NCBI GenBank assembly: GCA_964468125.1
Contig: CAYXVF010000040.1
Span: 1 to 50,635 of the forward strand
Length of the DNA stretch: 50,635 bases
Direction of reading: 5' to 3'
DNA from: CAYXVF01 sp964468125
GTDB lineage: Bacteria; Myxococcota; XYA12-FULL-58-9; CAYXVF01
Within the stretch, counting starts at the first letter, position 1; every line of letters begins with the position of its first letter. Positions 1 through 8,492 of the stretch are shown piece by piece. The translations under genes and the position numbers were made by a program. The notes under the pieces are model-generated. The model did no database searches. It saw only the letters and a list, made by a program, of their open reading frames with translations, and had not been told where the DNA came from.

Positions 1-10
1 TCCGGGCGGT

Positions 11-772
11 TCACGCGGAGGCTCCGCGCTGGTTTGTCGTCGTCGATTCCGCGGCCTCGCTGCGCTCTGCGATCTCCCACTCCCGCTGGCGGGACATGAG
101 CCACTGAACCCCGCGCACGTCCTCGAGGCCCACCCAGAGACGATTCTGCACGCCGTATTTGCTGACCCCTGCATTGCGCGGCCGGTGGTTCACCGGGATT
201 TCGACGATTTTGCCGCCTTGCGCCGCCACGAGGGCGGGCAGGTAGCGGTGCATGCCGTGAAAAAACGGCAGCCGGGTCAGAAAGGTGCGACGCACCACCC
301 GGGTCGAGCAGCCGACGTCTGTGACGCCGTCTCTGAGCTTTCGACGGCGATAGGAGTTCGCGAGCTTGGAGGACACGCGGCGAAGCCAGCTGTCGCGTCG
401 GTTCACCCGGATCCCGTTCACCATGTCGGCGTCCCGAGCGATCGCTTCCTCGAGTTGCTTGGGCAGGTCGGCCGGGTCGTTTTGCCCGTCCGCGTCCAGC
501 GTGCCGATCCACGTGCCCCGCGCGTCGTGAAAACCCGCGTAGAGCGCGGCGGATTGGCCCGAGTTGCGGTCGAGGGCGATGAAGCGGTGGTTCCCCGCCA
601 GAGTGCGGAGCGCGTCGCGGGTCCCATCGCTCGACCCATCGTCGATCCAGAGCGCTTCCCAACGGTAAGGCATTTCGGCGAACGCCGCATCGATCTCCGC
701 GGCCAGCGGGGCGATGTTGTCCTCTTCGTTGTACGCCGGCACCACCACCGTGATGCGAATGGAATCGGCCAT
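11..772 (-). CDS. Family 2 glycosyltransferase (polyprenyl-phosphate sugar transferase type)
   Basis: A 253-residue GT-A fold glycosyltransferase. The N-terminus reads ITVVVPAYNEEDNI, followed by WIDDGSSDGT near residue 43 and the metal/nucleotide motif LDADGQNDP near residue 93; this order is typical of dolichol- or undecaprenyl-phosphate sugar transferases (DPM1/ArnC-like). The C-terminal NHRPRNAGVSKYG stretch is the usual acceptor-side motif of that group. No C-terminal membrane helices are visible, so it resembles the soluble DPM1 type more than ArnC. A GGAGGG ribosome site sits just upstream of the ATG. It probably charges a lipid carrier with a sugar for envelope glycan synthesis; sugar and acceptor cannot be read from sequence. 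Its operon partners would lie beyond the left edge. Confidence 0.9.
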   Translation of the reverse strand: MADSIRITVVVPAYNEEDNIAPLAAEIDAAFAEMPYRWEALWIDDGSSDGTRDALRTLAGNHRFIALDRNSGQSAALYAGFHDARGTWIGTLDADGQNDPADLPKQLEEAIARDADMVNGIRVNRRDSWLRRVSSKLANSYRRRKLRDGVTDVGCSTRVVRRTFLTRLPFFHGMHRYLPALVAAQGGKIVEIPVNHRPRNAGVSKYGVQNRLWVGLEDVRGVQWLMSRQREWEIAERSEAAESTTTNQRGASA

Positions 773-968
773 TCTTCCCTCCGAAGGTGCGGGAATAGCC
801 TAACCGATCCAGGGGATCTACCCGCGCCCGGCCCTTTGACGCGTCGATGCCCACGAATCATCGGAAAAAAACGGTGGACGCGGCCGGTCACCGTGCCGTA
901 GCCCTCGGGGCTCGACTCGTGTCTCCATCCACGACTTCATCGCCCAGGCTCACCTCGTCGATCCCACT

Positions 969-1310
969 TTGGAGAATCTCTGGTCGCCGAGCTTCGGTGA
1001 GGCCGAACAGCTCTTCGGCTACAAGCTCGAGGTCTATTTTCAGCAGCCGGTGATGGTGTGGCTCGGGGTGTTTCAGATGGTCCTCACCGCCTCCGCTGCT
1101 GCCCTCGAAGAAGACGAGGGACGGCGCCAGCAGATGATCGAAGACGGCGTCGATGCGGCGAGCGCGGCCTTCGATGCGGCAGACGAAGACGACTCCGTAT
1201 ACGGCGGAGTTATTTTCGGGATTTCCATGAATGACCCTGAATTGCTGCGCTTCGTTCCCGGAGCAGCCAACAACACCTACGCCTACTTTCGATTCCGGGT
1301 GCTCTTCTGA
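969..1310 (+). CDS. Probable C-terminal fragment of an outer-membrane beta-barrel protein
   Basis: A 113-residue reading frame from a TTG codon, with no good ribosome site. The frame stays open upstream and reads sensibly from about 927 (SIHDFIAQAHLVDPT), so the true N-terminus may lie further upstream or be lost. The end reads NNTYAYFRFRVLF: alternating residues with a final phenylalanine, the signature recognised by the BAM assembly machinery. No signal peptide is visible. Its TGA overlaps the next ATG (TGATG at 1308-1312), which suggests translational coupling. Either a 5'-truncated relic of a barrel gene or a gene with an upstream frameshift; I do not recognise a specific family. Confidence 0.4.
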   Translation: MENLWSPSFGEAEQLFGYKLEVYFQQPVMVWLGVFQMVLTASAAALEEDEGRRQQMIEDGVDAASAAFDAADEDDSVYGGVIFGISMNDPELLRFVPGAANNTYAYFRFRVLF

Positions 1311-1917
1311 TGGTGGTTGCTCTCCTATCCGCGGCCCTGCTCGCGTGCGAGAGGACGCGGGTTTCACGCTCGCCGACGGCGCGGCGTTCACGCGAGCGGG
1401 GATCGGCTTGGGAGTGGTAGCGCCACTGAGTGACGCGATCTCACTCGCGGGACTCGAGTTGCTTCCCGCGTTTCTGTTGCAGCTGAGCTTCGACCTGACG
1501 ACCGAGTTCGACGAAAACGCCTGGAATCGGCTCGGCGTGGAATCGGGTTTTGCCCTGCGCACGGACGTGACGCCCTGGCTCTTTGTGCGGCTCGCCTCGA
1601 CCGTCGAGTACGAGCTCACCGGTCTCATCACGGAGCTCGGGCGCGACGATGCGATCAGCGGTCGGCACGCTGTCGAGCTCGGCCTGTCGCTCCCCGACCG
1701 TCCGGAGCTCGACCGCGCCCAGCTCTTCGTCGGTGTCGCCCTCGAGACCCCCTACGCCGGATATGAGAAGGACCCGGCGGCGTTTTTTACGGTCGGCGTG
1801 ATGTACTGGGAAGGCTTCATGGAGCGGGCGCAGCTCGGCGAGACTGAAATCGAGGCACCGGCAATCGTCGACGACCCTCAGAGCGCGGGGCAGGAGTCCC
1901 CGAGAACGATCGATTGA
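1310..1917 (+). pseudogene. Outer-membrane barrel-like lipoprotein interrupted by a frameshift
   Basis: The ATG at 1310 opens a short frame reading MVVALLSAALLAC, which looks like a lipoprotein signal with an LLAC lipobox, but that frame stops about 37 codons on. Immediately after the Cys codon another frame takes over (EDAGFTLADGAAF onward) and runs to 1917 with alternating polar/hydrophobic strands such as GVALETPYAGYEKDP and FFTVGVMYWEGF. The simplest reading is one lipoprotein/barrel gene broken by a single frameshift near 1345-1365. A start inside the second frame, for example GTG at 1345, would give a protein with no export signal. Its 3' end overlaps the convergent beta-helix lipoprotein gene by 40 bases. 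Confidence 0.45.
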
Positions 1918-4415
1918 TCGGTGGAGTAGGGCGGGAACGCGGGAAAGGTCACCGCGCCCTCGATGCTGCCGTCAAAAGGAATGGTGCTGCTCGGGAAGAC
2001 CCAGGCGCCGGGGAGGTCGTCTTCGCCGTCTGCGGCGATTCCGGTCCAGGGCGCGCCCCCGCCGGAGAAGCAAGCGAACACATCCCGGAGCGAGAGGGTT
2101 TTCACGTACGACTCCGGGCGAAAAACGAAGCCCACCGCCTCGCCCCCCGAGCCACTCGTTCGCGTGAGCTCGAGTCCTGAGATCGCGTCGATCCAGCTGC
2201 CTTCACCGAGTACCACCGCCGAGGCGCGGTCGCCCCGGGTGCGAATGCTGCAGCTTCGGATTTCGCCCAGCGAGCCAGCTGGGAGCAGCTCGATTCCTTG
2301 TGCGTCGTCACCGAGCGACGTCAGCTGCGTGTTCTCGAGGAGCTCGAGACGATTGTCGCCGACTACCAAAACCTCGCTCTCGTTCGCGACCGTGGAGAAC
2401 GCCCCCCCCGTGACGAGAGCCACCTCGGAGCGCTCGATGAAGAGCGCCTCCGCATCAACTCCCGAAGTCGTCGCGCTCGAAGCGTCGATGACGCCGACAA
2501 ACGAGCTCAGCATCTCGATCCCGTTGTTCTGAGTCCCGGCACTCTCGGCGAAGAGGTTGCGAAGGATCGGCGCCGTCGCGTCCTGGAGCGACACGCCGGG
2601 TCCGCCGTTGGTCCGGATGTTGATCGCGAAGAGGCTCACATCGCGGGCGCCCACGACCGCGAGCGCGGGAGACGGGGTCGACGATGACACCGTTTCCTCG
2701 ATGGTGACGAGCCCGCCCGCTCCGACCATGAGGTAGACGTCGTCCCGCGTGATGCGAAGTGAGACACCCTCGGACTGGAGGGCGGTGCCGTCTTCGACTT
2801 CGAGGGCGATCAGTCCGTCCCGGTCGAGATCACCGGTGGCGATCGCCGCGTCGAGCAAAGGCTGGAAATTGCTCACGGTGATCGTGGTGCCGCCCCGAAC
2901 GATCGCGTCGACGTCAACGGTGCAGAGCCCTCCGAGCTGAACGCCCCGGTCCGTACCCCAGCTCCCGGTTTCATCGTCGAACGGAAAGCTCGCCGCACCG
3001 AGGTGGGTCCCTTGGAACGGAGTGAAACGGTCGGGCACGGCGACTCCGCCGGTGGTCAGGTTCGCCAGCGGTTCGAGCCAGCTCGTCCGCGCATGGAGCG
3101 AGCAGATCTCCACGTCGCGGACAAAGCGAGAGTCGATCCCCGAAACGGGCGTACGGTCGTCGAAGGCGAGAGCGACCTCCTCCATGGGTAGAGTCAGTCC
3201 GTGTCGGGCGATCCGGACCCGCTGCATCGCGGAGATCCGGGAGTCGTCGCTGAGGGTGATTCCCCGGGTACCCGCGTGGCTCGTGACGAAAGTGCTGTCG
3301 GCAATCGTCGAAACCGAGGACTTCACGAGCGAGAGCGCCGCCACCTCGGGGCCGTAGCTCTTCACCAAGACATCCGACATCCAATCCACTGTGCTGTCGA
3401 GCAGGTCGATTCCGGCCGAGCCGCCGGCCCGCATCCGTATCGTCACCTCGCTGAGCGCGGTGATCTGGGAGCCGGCGATCAACATGCCACTGGTGTTGGG
3501 GCGCGTCATCTCGAGCTCCACGTCCTGGATCTGAACGTTCGACGCGTTGCTGACGACGATCGAGGCGCCCGAACCCGGAAAGAGGCGAAGACCAGCGATT
3601 TGAACGTCGCTCGCCTCGGAGACCGAGACGGTGAGGTCACCGTTGAGAGTCGCTCCATTCCCCAGCCCTACGAGCGCGCCGTTCGAGGGGATCGAGAGCG
3701 AACCGCTGCCACTCACCACGGCGCCTTCCGCGAGGCATGTGACGTTGGGTCCGGCCGCGAAGACCGGATTGAGCGCCGCCTGGACGGTCCCCACATCGAG
3801 GCCGCCACTCAGCGTTTTTTGGCAGCTTCCCGGGGCGGGGAGCGCTGGGAGCTGAGTCTCAGCGGCGACGCCGGGAGATCGCTCGTTGCCGAATACACCG
3901 CACACCCGCACGTAGACATTGCTTCCCGGGGCGATCCCGAAAATCGAAAGCGGCGAGGTCACGCTTTCGAGTACGCGCCCCGAGTCGCAGTCGCTCGGCG
4001 GCTCGGTCGGGGAATAGGCGACGACGGTTCCGCTCGCCCCGCCGGGGGACGTCCATCTCACGACCGCTTCGCTGGAGCCAGCGCCCGGCTCCGCTCGCAC
4101 ATCGCTCGGGTCGACCACCTCGTTCCCATTGGCGTTTTCATTCGTGTTCCCGGTGCCGCTCCCGGACCCGTTACCGTTACCGTTNNNNNNNNNNNNNNNN
4201 NNNNNNNNNNNNNNNNNNNNNNNNNNNNNNNNNNNNNNNNNNNNNNNNNNNNNNNNNNNNNNNNNNNNNNNNNNNNNNNNNNNNCCGTTACCGTTACCGT
4301 TGCTGTCATTGCCATTCGCGCCGTCGAGCTGCAGGTCGGTTGCGTCAAAGAAACCGCCCCGGCCGACGCATCCGGCCAACAACACACCGACGATCAGGGG
4401 CTGCCACAGACGCAT
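1878..4415 (-). CDS. Lipoprotein with Asn/Gly-rich linker, fibronectin-III-like domain and beta-helix
   Basis: The chosen ATG gives MRLWQPLIVGVLLAGC, a compact lipoprotein signal with lipobox LAGC at Cys16; an in-frame ATG at 4466 would add 17 basic residues. After the Cys comes a short spacer, then an Asn-Gly/Ser-Gly repeat linker interrupted by the N gap. Next is a domain like fibronectin type III (SSEAVVRWTSPGG, then SNVYVRVCGVFGNE). The remaining roughly 600 residues are dominated by short repeated strands (NASNVQIQDVELE, DVSLFAINIRTNGG) typical of right-handed parallel beta-helices. No catalytic residues of pectate-lyase type could be picked out. Probably a surface or periplasmic binding protein. 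True length is unknown because of the gap; reading frame is kept across the 100 Ns, which may be chance. Confidence 0.7.
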   Translation of the reverse strand: MRLWQPLIVGVLLAGCVGRGGFFDATDLQLDGANGNDSNGNGNXXXXXXXXXXXXXXXXXXXXXXXXXXXXXXXXXXNGNGNGSGSGTGNTNENANGNEVVDPSDVRAEPGAGSSEAVVRWTSPGGASGTVVAYSPTEPPSDCDSGRVLESVTSPLSIFGIAPGSNVYVRVCGVFGNERSPGVAAETQLPALPAPGSCQKTLSGGLDVGTVQAALNPVFAAGPNVTCLAEGAVVSGSGSLSIPSNGALVGLGNGATLNGDLTVSVSEASDVQIAGLRLFPGSGASIVVSNASNVQIQDVELEMTRPNTSGMLIAGSQITALSEVTIRMRAGGSAGIDLLDSTVDWMSDVLVKSYGPEVAALSLVKSSVSTIADSTFVTSHAGTRGITLSDDSRISAMQRVRIARHGLTLPMEEVALAFDDRTPVSGIDSRFVRDVEICSLHARTSWLEPLANLTTGGVAVPDRFTPFQGTHLGAASFPFDDETGSWGTDRGVQLGGLCTVDVDAIVRGGTTITVSNFQPLLDAAIATGDLDRDGLIALEVEDGTALQSEGVSLRITRDDVYLMVGAGGLVTIEETVSSSTPSPALAVVGARDVSLFAINIRTNGGPGVSLQDATAPILRNLFAESAGTQNNGIEMLSSFVGVIDASSATTSGVDAEALFIERSEVALVTGGAFSTVANESEVLVVGDNRLELLENTQLTSLGDDAQGIELLPAGSLGEIRSCSIRTRGDRASAVVLGEGSWIDAISGLELTRTSGSGGEAVGFVFRPESYVKTLSLRDVFACFSGGGAPWTGIAADGEDDLPGAWVFPSSTIPFDGSIEGAVTFPAFPPYSTDQSIVLGDSCPAL
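4169..4301. repeat. CCGTTA hexanucleotide tandem repeat encoding Asn-Gly, flanking the assembly gap
   Basis: Units of CCGTTA are visible on both sides of the N run (up to 4184 and from 4285). On the coding minus strand each unit encodes Gly-Asn, giving a low-complexity linker in the lipoprotein. Such a repeat is a likely reason the assembly broke here, and copy number may vary between strains. Confidence 0.85.
4185..4284. other. Assembly gap of exactly 100 Ns
   Basis: A run of exactly 100 undetermined bases, the conventional placeholder for a scaffold gap of unknown size, lying inside the CCGTTA repeat. The real length is therefore unknown. Confidence 0.98.
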
Positions 4416-4466
4416 CTTGGCGAGAAATTTTGCCGGCGCTGGGCGACGCCACCACTGATGCTTCAT

Positions 4467-4490
4467 CGACAGACCGTTGCTATTCTGTCG
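4467..4490. promoter_or_regulatory. Inverted repeat upstream of the LysR-type gene, possible operator
   Basis: CGACAG and CTGTCG are perfect 6-base arms separated by 12 bases, sitting 25 bases upstream of the LysR start codon and between it and the divergent lipoprotein start. LysR-type proteins usually bind interrupted dyads in their own divergent promoter region, so this is a plausible autoregulatory site. The assignment is inference only. Confidence 0.3.
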
Positions 4491-4514
4491 GGAGAGCTCA
4501 CAGGAAGGGGCGCC

Positions 4515-5393
4515 GTGGATTGGCTCAACTATCACCATCTTTACTACTTCTGGGTGACCGCACATGAAGGCGGCCTCGCCGCCGCGGGCCGCAAGCTACG
4601 CTTGTCGCACAGTACGGTGAAGGCCCAAGTGTCCCAATTGGAGGAGCATTTGGGCACGAAGCTGTTTGAGCGGCGCGGTCGGGGCCTTAGCCTCACCGAG
4701 GACGGTCGCCTCACCTTGCGCTACGCCGACGAGATCTTTGGCTTGGGACGAGAGTTTCTCGGCGCCCTCCGAGGGCAAGGACGTTTCGTCGAGCATCGCC
4801 TGAGCATCGGCGCGACCCATGTGGTGCCGAAGCTTCTGGTGCGAGAGATCTGTGAGCCGGTGGTCACCCGATTTCCGGAGGCGCATCTCTCTTTCCACGA
4901 AGGCCCCCTCGAGCACCTCCTGGCCCGGCTGGGCACGCACGAGCTCGACGTGGTGCTTTCCGATTCACCGCTCGCCCCTGGGACATCGATCAAGGCGTTC
5001 AATCACCTCGTGCTCGAATCCCCCATCGTCTGGCTCGGCTCGCCGGAATTCGTGACGCCGAAGACAAAGCGTGCGTTCCCCGACTGCCTGAGCGAGCTGC
5101 CCTTGCTCCTACCGAGCCGGGCGAGCGCCATGCGAAGAACTCTCGATGATTGGTTTGAGCGCGAGGGGGTCGTCGTCCAGACCCGCTACGAATTCGACGA
5201 TATGGCGCTTCTCAAGGTGTTCGCGGAACACGGACACGGAATGTTTCCACTCCCGGCCACGATCGAGAACGTGGCGAAGAAGCAGACCGGGGCGAAACGT
5301 CTCGGTGAAACGGAGCTCGCCGTCAGTTTCTACGCGATTTCCTCCGAGCGTCGTGTGCGCAACCCGATGGTACTCGCCTTGCTCGACAGCTGA
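4515..5393 (+). CDS. LysR-family transcriptional regulator (NhaR-like)
   Basis: A 292-residue regulator. The GTG start is preceded by AGGAAGGGG and gives (M)DWLNYHHLYYFWVTAHEGG, the start expected for NhaR-like LysR proteins; the frame is open far upstream but that part is antisense to the lipoprotein. The winged helix-turn-helix covers residues 5-65 (AAAGRKLRLSHSTVKAQ, then LFERRGRGLSLTEDG). The rest is a two-lobed effector-binding domain, with LDVVLSDSPLAP and MALLKVFAEHGHG typical of the group. It lies 64 bases upstream of a co-directional carbonic anhydrase gene and near dabA/dabB, so it probably controls inorganic-carbon genes. It resembles the second LysR of the island at 10118, suggesting duplication or paired regulators. 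The effector is not predictable. Confidence 0.9.
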   Translation: MDWLNYHHLYYFWVTAHEGGLAAAGRKLRLSHSTVKAQVSQLEEHLGTKLFERRGRGLSLTEDGRLTLRYADEIFGLGREFLGALRGQGRFVEHRLSIGATHVVPKLLVREICEPVVTRFPEAHLSFHEGPLEHLLARLGTHELDVVLSDSPLAPGTSIKAFNHLVLESPIVWLGSPEFVTPKTKRAFPDCLSELPLLLPSRASAMRRTLDDWFEREGVVVQTRYEFDDMALLKVFAEHGHGMFPLPATIENVAKKQTGAKRLGETELAVSFYAISSERRVRNPMVLALLDS

Positions 5394-5457
5394 GGTTCGT
5401 GGCTTGCCCGCCTAGACGGGAGAGGTCAGAGTCGGGATCCTTGCGAAAGGAGGAGGC

Positions 5458-6117
5458 ATGAAAAAGCTGCTCGAAGGATTCAAGGAGTTTCACGACGGGG
5501 TCTATCCCAGCAAGAGGGAGCTCTTTGAGTCGCTCGCCGGGGGACAGAAACCGCGGGCGCTCTTCATCACCTGCTCCGATAGCCGCGTCGACCCGAGCCT
5601 CATCACCCGAACGGATCCAGGAGAGCTCTTCATCATTCGCAACGCGGGCAACATCGTGCCAGCGCACGGGATCTTTGAGCGCGGCGGCGAGCTCGCGACG
5701 ATCGAATACGCGGTGGAAGCGCTCGGGATCAAAAACGTCATCGTGTGCGGGCATTCCGGCTGTGGCGCGATGCACGGCTTGCTCCATCCGGAGACCGCCG
5801 AAGGGCTGCCCCACGTGCTCGACTGGCTCGAGCATGCGGAAGCGACACGGGCGATCGTAGACGCGAGCTTTCCCGACGGAACCGAAGCAGAGCGGCTGCA
5901 GCACGCGGTCGAGGCGAATGTCGTGGTTCAGCTCAATCACCTGCGCACGCACCCGGCGGTCGCACGCCGGATGCAGACCGGCGAACTCAACCTTTATGGC
6001 TGGGTCTACGACATCAAAGCCGGCGAAATCACCGCTCTGAATTTCGAGACCGGCGAATTCGAGCCGCTGAGCGAAGAAGCGATCGAGCACCCCTTCCCGT
6101 CGGTACCTGTTCGCTAG
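5458..6117 (+). CDS. Beta-class carbonic anhydrase
   Basis: A 219-residue beta-carbonic anhydrase interconverting CO2 and bicarbonate. The zinc ligands are visible: Cys39 and the Asp41/Arg43 dyad in FITCSDSRVD, then His99 and Cys102 in VCGHSGCGAMHGL. Length is normal for the bacterial beta class and no signal peptide is present, so it acts in the cytoplasm. The AAAGGAGGAGGC ribosome site before the ATG is close to ideal, predicting strong expression. The gene follows a LysR regulator and converges on dabA: the two stop codons share the palindrome CTAG at 6114-6117. A cytoplasmic carbonic anhydrase beside a DAB pump would use the bicarbonate pool for carboxylases; a free cytoplasmic enzyme could also short-circuit the pool, so timing of expression may matter. 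Confidence 0.95.
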   Translation: MKKLLEGFKEFHDGVYPSKRELFESLAGGQKPRALFITCSDSRVDPSLITRTDPGELFIIRNAGNIVPAHGIFERGGELATIEYAVEALGIKNVIVCGHSGCGAMHGLLHPETAEGLPHVLDWLEHAEATRAIVDASFPDGTEAERLQHAVEANVVVQLNHLRTHPAVARRMQTGELNLYGWVYDIKAGEITALNFETGEFEPLSEEAIEHPFPSVPVR

Positions 6118-8492
6118 CTCATCGGCTCCCAGCGGTTTCCGCGCCCATAGCGTCCCCGTACTTCACCTTCCTCGTCGATGGCGAACAGATGGATCCATCC
6201 GTTTTCCAGGAGGTCGCGAACCCCAGCGTGACGCTCGATGATCCGGCTCATGGCCTCCTCGGGCGCTTCGATGAAGACACTCAGACGCAGTGGTTCGTGC
6301 ACGAGCTCCCGGCCGTTGGAGACCGATTGCATCGGCAAGCCGACCCGCAGGTCGCCGCCGTTTCCTTCGAGAACCCCGAGGCCCGACACCACGTTGTGCA
6401 GGGTCTTGTTGCCGCTGCCGAAGTGCCGGTTGTCTACGGTCGACGCGTAGTACTGAAGGTTGATCCAGCTGGTGACGACCATCGGCGCGGTCATGATCGC
6501 TTCGAGTACGGTGAAACCGTCGTCGCGTTTCCAGTCGTAGTCATGCAGGAATGAGCGTCCGTCGAGGTGGGCGCAGCGCGTGCGCTCCCGCGGCGCCACG
6601 ATGAAGGCCGCACAGCCTGCGAGCCCCCACTCGGGTCGAACTTGGGACCAGTCGCGCGCGCGCTCGCGAATCTGCCGGTGAATGTCGCCTCCCTCGATGC
6701 CGAGTCTCGGTGCGCGCTCCGCACGGGAGAGCGCACCAGCAGATGCAAAGGCTTCCTTCAGGCGGGCCAGGTCTTGCTGATGGGTCACCGGTACGTCGCT
6801 CAAGATTGTCACGTCATCGGTCGTGGTGTCGTGGAGTGCCGCCACGAAGACCGTGTCCTCAGGCACGTCGACGCCTCGGCTTGCGAGGCCAGCGCGCACC
6901 ATCGGATCATTGAGCACGGCTGCCGCGATTCGTGCGTTGTGCTCGCCGCTGTGGCCGCCGCAAGCACCGCAGTCTAGACCGCTCGCGTGCGGATTGTTGA
7001 CCACGTTCGCGCCGTGACCGGCCAAGACGACGAGGCGCCCCATCGGTCGACCACTGAGTCCCATCGCCGTGAGGGCGTTTTGCGCCAGATCCGTTCGCTC
7101 CGGGGCACGGATCCCGCTCGGTCGACCGAGTTGCACGCCCGGCTGGCTTTGGAGCGGCCGATGCTCTTTGTGGTCGTGTACCGGATTCGACCATCCAAAA
7201 CTATTGGCGAGAAGCCGGCCGAGGTAGGGGAAGCCAAGCGCTTCGACAAAGGCGAAGGAGGCCACCGCGTTCATCTTGAGCGCTTTCCAGGCGCGCGACA
7301 GGGAGCGCGAACGCGCCTGAGCTTCCGCGGCCGTCTCGAAGCTGGCGCCGTCGGCGGGGATCTCCGCGATCGTATAGGCCGGGGCCAGGAGCGCCGGGCA
7401 ATGGGGAGCTCCGTGTTTGGCCCCGAGCTCCACGACCTCGATGGGAAAGCCAAAGAAGCCGGCGAAGCCGACGGTCTCTAGCCTCGGGTCGCTCGTTTCG
7501 AGGGCGCGGCGATAGACCTCCGAGCGCACGTCGATGCAAAACGCGACTTGGGCGCTCGGCCGCACCGCCTGCGCTTCGCTCCGAGGGGCGGAGCGCAAAG
7601 CTCCGCGTACCTGTTCGAGCCAGGCGTGCTCGAAAGCGCTCTGCAAGATCATCTCGGTGACCGGCGCCTCACCGCTCCTGGGCGGCTGCCAGCCGTCTGT
7701 TGAGGCCTTTGGCGATTCGAGCAAGGCGTGCTCCCACACGAGAAGGATCGCCAAGAGCTCGAGGGCGGCCGGATCGTGCTCGCCCCGCAGTTCCGCTTCC
7801 CAGGAGAGAAAACGTGCGTAGCCGGTCCAGCCCGCGAGGCTCGCGGCGAGGGCGTGCAGGTAGCGCTCGGTCGACTCCGCTGGGATACCGATCGCCTCGA
7901 GAGCGCGCTCCGCGGCAGCCATCGCGTCCGTCGGTGTGTTGTCCACGTGCCGCCGGAATCCAGTGAGCCCCATGAGCTCCGGGCTTCGGTCGATGCAGGC
8001 CTCCTCGCGCCAGGCCTGGAACGGCGAGAGTCCTTTGAAGGGGGAGACCCAACGCGCTTGGCCAAGGTCGAAGTAGGCGGCAGCCCAGCGGGAGAGAAGC
8101 TCCGTGCGCACGTCGTTCCATCCGCTGAAGTGCGCGAGCGTCGGCGGCGGCGGTGTCTCGGTCTCCTCTTGGGCAACGGCCAGGAGCCCTTCCACCGTGC
8201 TCGGTGCGCCAGGAAGGTCGCGGTGGCGTTCGAGGGCCCAGGCGACGTCCGCCTCGGAGATGCGGCGGCTCTTCATGTATTCGAGATAGGTCTCGCGAGG
8301 AGCAAAGAGGCTCGCGTTGGCCGCGCTCTGGTAGAGCTCCGCCACCTCCAAGAAGTCTCGGTCACTGAAACCCATGAAGGGGTTCACCGCGACGAAGCGT
8401 TCGAGGGGGTAGAGGGGCGCCAAGCGCCCGGCGGCGTCGCTTAGGGCCGCGGCGGCGGTGGGCTGCCGGGAGGGATCGTGCTCAATTACCAT
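6114..8492 (-). CDS. dabA: DabA, inorganic carbon accumulation protein (DUF2309)
   Basis: A 792-residue DUF2309-family protein. In the characterised DAB systems this subunit is a vectorial carbonic-anhydrase-like enzyme that hydrates CO2 to bicarbonate, driven by cation flow through DabB. The beta-carbonic-anhydrase-like zinc site is intact: Cys319 and Asp321 in FCIDVRSE, His493 in LAGHGANVV, and Cys508 in GLDCGACGG; the His-to-Cys spacing of 15 equals that reported for the Halothiobacillus protein. The N-terminal LERFVAVNPFMGF is also typical of the family. Its ATG lies within the last codons of dabB (7-base overlap), so the two are translationally coupled. It is a peripheral cytoplasmic partner with no membrane segments. 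Function is inferred by homology, not shown here. Confidence 0.93.
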   Translation of the reverse strand: MVIEHDPSRQPTAAAALSDAAGRLAPLYPLERFVAVNPFMGFSDRDFLEVAELYQSAANASLFAPRETYLEYMKSRRISEADVAWALERHRDLPGAPSTVEGLLAVAQEETETPPPPTLAHFSGWNDVRTELLSRWAAAYFDLGQARWVSPFKGLSPFQAWREEACIDRSPELMGLTGFRRHVDNTPTDAMAAAERALEAIGIPAESTERYLHALAASLAGWTGYARFLSWEAELRGEHDPAALELLAILLVWEHALLESPKASTDGWQPPRSGEAPVTEMILQSAFEHAWLEQVRGALRSAPRSEAQAVRPSAQVAFCIDVRSEVYRRALETSDPRLETVGFAGFFGFPIEVVELGAKHGAPHCPALLAPAYTIAEIPADGASFETAAEAQARSRSLSRAWKALKMNAVASFAFVEALGFPYLGRLLANSFGWSNPVHDHKEHRPLQSQPGVQLGRPSGIRAPERTDLAQNALTAMGLSGRPMGRLVVLAGHGANVVNNPHASGLDCGACGGHSGEHNARIAAAVLNDPMVRAGLASRGVDVPEDTVFVAALHDTTTDDVTILSDVPVTHQQDLARLKEAFASAGALSRAERAPRLGIEGGDIHRQIRERARDWSQVRPEWGLAGCAAFIVAPRERTRCAHLDGRSFLHDYDWKRDDGFTVLEAIMTAPMVVTSWINLQYYASTVDNRHFGSGNKTLHNVVSGLGVLEGNGGDLRVGLPMQSVSNGRELVHEPLRLSVFIEAPEEAMSRIIERHAGVRDLLENGWIHLFAIDEEGEVRGRYGRGNRWEPMS

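Noticed and set aside
3201..4514. Upstream extension of the first LysR frame (about 440 codons)
   Set aside because: Lies antisense to the beta-helix lipoprotein and crosses the N gap; the LysR N-terminus and ribosome site place the start at 4515.
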